Shown here: piece after piece, positions 60,949 to 64,000 of the stretch
Layout of the letters: each line of letters starts with the position of its first letter
Position numbering within the stretch: the first letter of the stretch is position 1
Assembly: GCA_946122785.1 (NCBI GenBank)
Contig: CAMGYJ010000004.1
Span: 11,988,150-12,052,149, forward strand
Length of the DNA stretch: 64,000 nt
Direction: 5' to 3'
Origin: Linum tenue
Taxonomy: Eukaryota; Streptophyta; Magnoliopsida; Malpighiales; Linaceae
Notes under the pieces: model-generated
Seen by the model: the letters and a program-made list of their open reading frames with translations, nothing else
Told to the model about the DNA's origin: nothing
The model's database searches: none
Position numbers and translations under genes: made by a program

Positions 60949-61500
60949 TAGGGATGGCAATGGGTCGGGTCGGGGACGGATAGTGCATATCCGTTACCAT
61001 ACCCAAAGTAATTCGGGTTTTACCCATACCCATACCCACATGTGAAACGGGTAGAAAATTAAAAACATGCCCATATCCGTTCGGGTTTCGGTTATCCACG
61101 GTTATCCATGGATAATAATTTTTCTTCATAACTCCAACCAATATGTTAACATTCACACGTATTCTCACATTAGTAAGACAAAAATTACGACAATAGTTCA
61201 CTAGAATGAAGAAAATTAACTAAAACAACACAATTTAATGAAAATATTATATTTATATGCTAAATATAAAATATGTTAGAGAAAAATAATAATTATTTCT
61301 AGAGAAAATACACACGCATGCGTATAATCGGGCGGGTTCGGGTTGGATAGTTAGAAACCCATGCCCACCCATTACCCGCAATATTTGGGTTCGGGTTTTA
61401 CCCATACCCACTAAATGTCCTTCGGGTTCGGGTTTTACCCTACCCAATTAGGTCGGATTCGGGTGGATATCAACGGTTACAGATATTTTTACCATCCCTA
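60949..61500. mobile_element. Inner 552-bp hAT-like element
   Basis: Ends TAGGGATGGCAATGGGTCGG and TTTTTACCATCCCTA are inverted. Flanks CTCTCGGC (60941-60948) and GTCTCGGC (61501-61508) match at 7 of 8 bases. The TAGGGATG terminus is like that of Ac/Ds. The interior is rich in GGGTTCGGG/CCCATACCC and has no coding sequence. Confidence 0.85.
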
Positions 61501-62044
61501 GTCTCGGCGGGTGGGGGGAATCAAATTTTTGGGCAGTAGTATTGGGGGAACCAAAAATTTGGAGAGAAAAGTTTAAAAATAGTTTTTTAATTTTTTAAAA
61601 ACAAGTGAAATTGTTCATATAAATGTATAGAGAAATTGTTTATATAATTTTTGGGTTAGTCGGGTGAGGGTTGGTCGGGTTGCGGGTCATTGACTTTTAG
61701 TCAAATCGGGTTGCGGGGCGGGTTGATCGGGCGGGTTACTCGGGTTGGGTCACATTTTGACAGCTCTAGTTGTGAGATTCACAACCAAGGGCATTTTGGG
61801 TATGACAACAAAATGAATTTATTAATTATTTTTTGTATTAATTACAAATTGGGAATTAAAACCTCATATTAAATACATGCTTTTTTAAATTTAAATCCTA
61901 CAATAAATATAACTATCTCTCTTCCTATCTCTCTCTTTCTTTTCCAGCAGACACACCACTCTGACCGGCTGACTTTCTGACCGACAGACTTTCTCCGGCG
62001 AAATCCTTGAATAATACTCGCTCCGGCCACCTGCAAAAAATTAT

Positions 62045-62285
62045 CGCTCCATCAGTGCGCTAGTGGTACGCTACTGCTACCACTGGTGCAACTACCAGTA
62101 CAGCAATACCAGTACCATATGGTAGCTGGTAGTGGTAGAGTACCACTACCATCTGGTACCTGATAGTGGTAGCGTACCACTATCATTTGATACCATTACC
62201 TATCATTTGGTACCATTACCTGGTAGTGGTTGCTACAAGATGGTAATGGTAGCGTACCACTACATCTAGTACCACTATCAGAAGA
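62045..62285. repeat. TGGTA/TACCA self-complementary repeat block
   Basis: Some 240 bp made of TGGTA, TACCA, GTAGTGG and CCACTAC words in both orientations, for example TAGTGGTAGCGTACCACTA near 62163. It can form several hairpins. It lies inside the Mutator-like element. Confidence 0.75.
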
Positions 62286-62815
62286 AAACACTAGAAAAAA
62301 ACCAGATCTGAAAAACGAAGGAGAGGAGAGGAAGAGTATAGTGGCAGAGGGACTCACACCGAAAGAGGCAAGGAGAGGAGGCACGACAACGACGACAGGG
62401 AGTGGGGGAGGCGGAGGATTGCGAACGCGACGATGGTGGAAGGCTCAGCAGGGGGTGAAGGGAGGCGGAGGGCTACTGGACGGCGACGATGGAGGGCGCG
62501 GCAGGGGGGCGGCGAGGGCTATGGAGGGCGCCGGCGGCTGTAAAGGCCGACGGCGTTGGAGGGCGGCGGTGCCGTCTGTCTGCTAGAGAGGAGGAGGGAG
62601 AGAGGGAGGATGGGAGGAGTTAGGGTTTTATGTATTTATATGGGAGGGAGAGTGATTGGGTGTGGTAATATTTTTTCCTTCCCAAAATGCCCTTATTTTA
62701 ATCTTAACCAGCAATTTCAAAAAAAGAAGAGAGAGACAGGAAAAAGAGTGTATTCAATGACTAGAAAGTAAGTTGCGAATCTCACAAACCCTATAGGGGA
62801 AGTGACAGTATCTCA

Positions 62816-62827
62816 CCCCCCCCCCCC
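62816..62827. repeat. Run of twelve C
   Basis: A 12-C homopolymer at the right end of the Mutator-like element. The left end has only GGGG at the equal place, so the run has expanded and the exact end of the element and duplication is uncertain by a few bases. Confidence 0.8.
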
Positions 62828-62975
62828 TTCAGACCACTTGTCTCGTCATCGTCAACAATTGTCATCAGTCAAACGACAGGCGAGGAAGAAGCCCGCGACC
62901 CAAAGATCCACAATCGCAAGATCAAGTTCGACATCGTCTCTATTGAAGCAACCTCATCGCTGCCTCTCTCACGTC

Positions 62976-63437
62976 ATGGCCTTCGCGGAGAAAGTGTTTC
63001 CAAAACTGGTGAAGAAATCCACCATGAGGAAGTCAGGGGTCGCTGATCTTTCCTCTAAAGTCGGTTATTTCACCATGAATGCAGTGGGTTACAAGAGTTT
63101 GAGGAAGAAAATGATTACAAAGCACAAGGAAAGGCCAGTCACAAGACAATACCCAGAAGATGAAGGTGAGTTTCTTGAAACTGAAGCTACCAAGAATGAA
63201 TTTGTGGGTCTTGAACATGAGATTGAACTGAATTTGTCCATTACTGTGTGTGAAATGGAAGCTCTCCAAGCTGTGTTTGAGAAGATTTCTTGTGAACATG
63301 TGTTTGTGATTGAGAAAAGTGAACAAAATGTGAAAATTGGTTCTTTGGAGGAAGCCATCAGAGGTTCAAATGTTTCTTTGTTGTGTTTTGGAACTGAGAA
63401 TAGTGTTATGAGACAAGAGTCTCATTTTTCTTGCTGA
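62976..63437 (+). CDS. Hypothetical protein, probably retroelement-internal
   Basis: A 153-codon open frame from ATG 62976 (MAFAEKVFPKLVKK) to TGA 63437, with the frame open back to about 62833. It is basic at the N-terminus and more acidic later (DEGEFLETEATKNE, GLEHEIELNL). No known domain is recognised. It lies beyond the copia-type primer site and the nested insertions, with A-rich and AG-rich sequence after it, so it may be a protein of a non-autonomous retroelement or a captured host gene piece. Confidence 0.35.
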   Translation: MAFAEKVFPKLVKKSTMRKSGVADLSSKVGYFTMNAVGYKSLRKKMITKHKERPVTRQYPEDEGEFLETEATKNEFVGLEHEIELNLSITVCEMEALQAVFEKISCEHVFVIEKSEQNVKIGSLEEAIRGSNVSLLCFGTENSVMRQESHFSC

Positions 63438-63721
63438 GTCTCAGTAAGTAGAAGAACAAAGAAGAAGCTGCAAGTTTCAGCAGCAACAAAAAAAAAGTTC
63501 TTGTTTCAGCAAAAGAAAGAGCAGGCAACAGTCAGTTTTGGCAGCAAAGGGATCACCCTATTGTGTTCAAAGTCAGTTTTCATCAAATCTAAGCAGAGAG
63601 AAGCAGCCAAACATTGCACTCCCATGTTGATTCACAAGTTTCTGGTACGAAAGCTAGCTAGCTCAAAATCAGCAGCTTCATATCATCATCAAGTCAAAGC
63701 AGAGGGAAGTAGCCAACGGAG

Positions 63722-64000
63722 TAGGGATGACAATGAGTCGGGTTGGGTCGGGTTTTGCAAACCCAAATCCAAACCCATGAGTTTATTCACGAAATAAACC
63801 CGGGGTAAAACCCACTGGTTTTGAAAAACTCAAACCCAACCTAACCCAACCCACTGGGTATCCGCGGGTTCATGGGTACCCACTAGTTTTTGTCGTAAAA
63901 AATTTACAATAACAAGTACCTTACAAAATTAAAGTCAAATATCAATCTCCCAATACAAATTATCCATATATAAATCACCATTCTAGAAAATTCATGCAAA
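63722..64000. mobile_element. hAT-like GGGTCGG element, cut by the window end
   Basis: Starts TAGGGATGACAATGAGTCGG, the same end type as 60949, followed by GGTTGGGTCGGGTTTTGCAA and CCCACTGGGTA words. Its right end is outside the window. Confidence 0.6.

Larger units (their letters stand above)
60641..61768. mobile_element. hAT-like element inserted in the Mutator-like arm
   Basis: Terminal inverted repeat TAGAGGTGTCAA (left) and TTGACAGCTCTA (right, one mismatch), flanked by a perfect 8-bp duplication GTTGTGAG at 60633-60640 and 61769-61776. Both are hAT hallmarks. The left side is a tandem array of CGGGTTGCGGGTCAAT-like 15-16-bp units (about 60690-60850), and the right side repeats GGGTTGCGGG words near 61650-61750. 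It contains another element at 60949-61500 and no transposase. Confidence 0.88.
60603..62823. mobile_element. Mutator-like element that hosts two further insertions
   Basis: The ends are long inverted repeats: the left reads GGGTGGGATACGGTCACTTC, then CCTATGGGGTTGTGAG|ATTCACAACC and AAGGGCATTTTGGG. The right end gives the same words on the minus strand (GTGAGATACTGTCACTTCCC, CTATAGGGTTTGTGAGATTC, AAGGGCATTTTGGG near 62680-62700). Flanks CCGCTTCAG (60594-60602) and CCCCTTCAG (62824-62832) form a 9-bp duplication with one mismatch. Without the inner insertion the element is about 1.1 kb. Its interior has a TGGTA/TACCA repeat and a GC-rich exon-like block (62330-62590). No transposase. Confidence 0.75.

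Overview
The window is plant nuclear DNA, almost certainly from a eudicot. The support is: GT-AG spliced genes with short introns, a plant cytosolic HSP70 ending in EEVD, an F-box/LRR gene, a plant receptor-like-kinase remnant, and a mobile-element set typical of plants (CACTA/TNP2, Ty3-type LTR elements, LINE, Helitron-like ends, Mutator-like and hAT-like elements with target-site duplications). I cannot name the species.

Layout, left to right. 1-7.6 kb: a four-exon TNP2-like CACTA transposase gene (1137-5260, +), intact in splicing and frame except for one in-frame TGA. 8.3-10.3 kb: an intronless cytosolic HSP70 on the minus strand with a TATA box. 10.9-21.4 kb: a repeat block holding a diverged tandem duplication, a Mutator-like element with a perfect 10-bp duplication, three long LTRs and a fragment of a fourth from one retrotransposon family, and a small 9-bp-TSD MITE. 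21.5-29.8 kb: the gene island, with three multi-exon plus-strand genes: a TDRD3/RMI1-N-like RGG protein, a DUF92/TMEM19 (PGR-like) membrane protein, and an F-box/LRR protein. A 5'-truncated LINE with its own target-site duplication sits between the first two.

29.9-42.5 kb is long, A-rich on the plus strand and lacks convincing coding sequence; it is bounded on the left by a Helitron-type 3' end in minus orientation. 42.6-43.7 kb is a broken receptor-like-kinase gene. 44-52 kb is mostly uncharacterised, with a second Helitron-like hairpin, a small hAT-type element and a Ty3-type gag fragment. 52.4-54.4 kb is another member of the long-LTR family, on the minus strand. 54.4-64 kb is AT-rich with decayed retroelement traces, a second copy of the 10-bp-TSD Mutator-like family with a different interior, and a clear multi-layer nest: a copia-type primer site, then a Mutator-like element, then a hAT-like element, then a smaller hAT-like element, three of the four layers with recognisable target-site duplications.

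The most unusual signal is in the long LTRs. The same block of the LTR carries a cluster of palindromes with an invariant ACGGCCGT core. In one subfamily every site has AATT-type arms and in another every site has GC arms, with a third, mixed version on the minus strand. This looks like a set of protein-binding sites that changed specificity together. A stem-loop directly before the polypurine tract is conserved in all copies.
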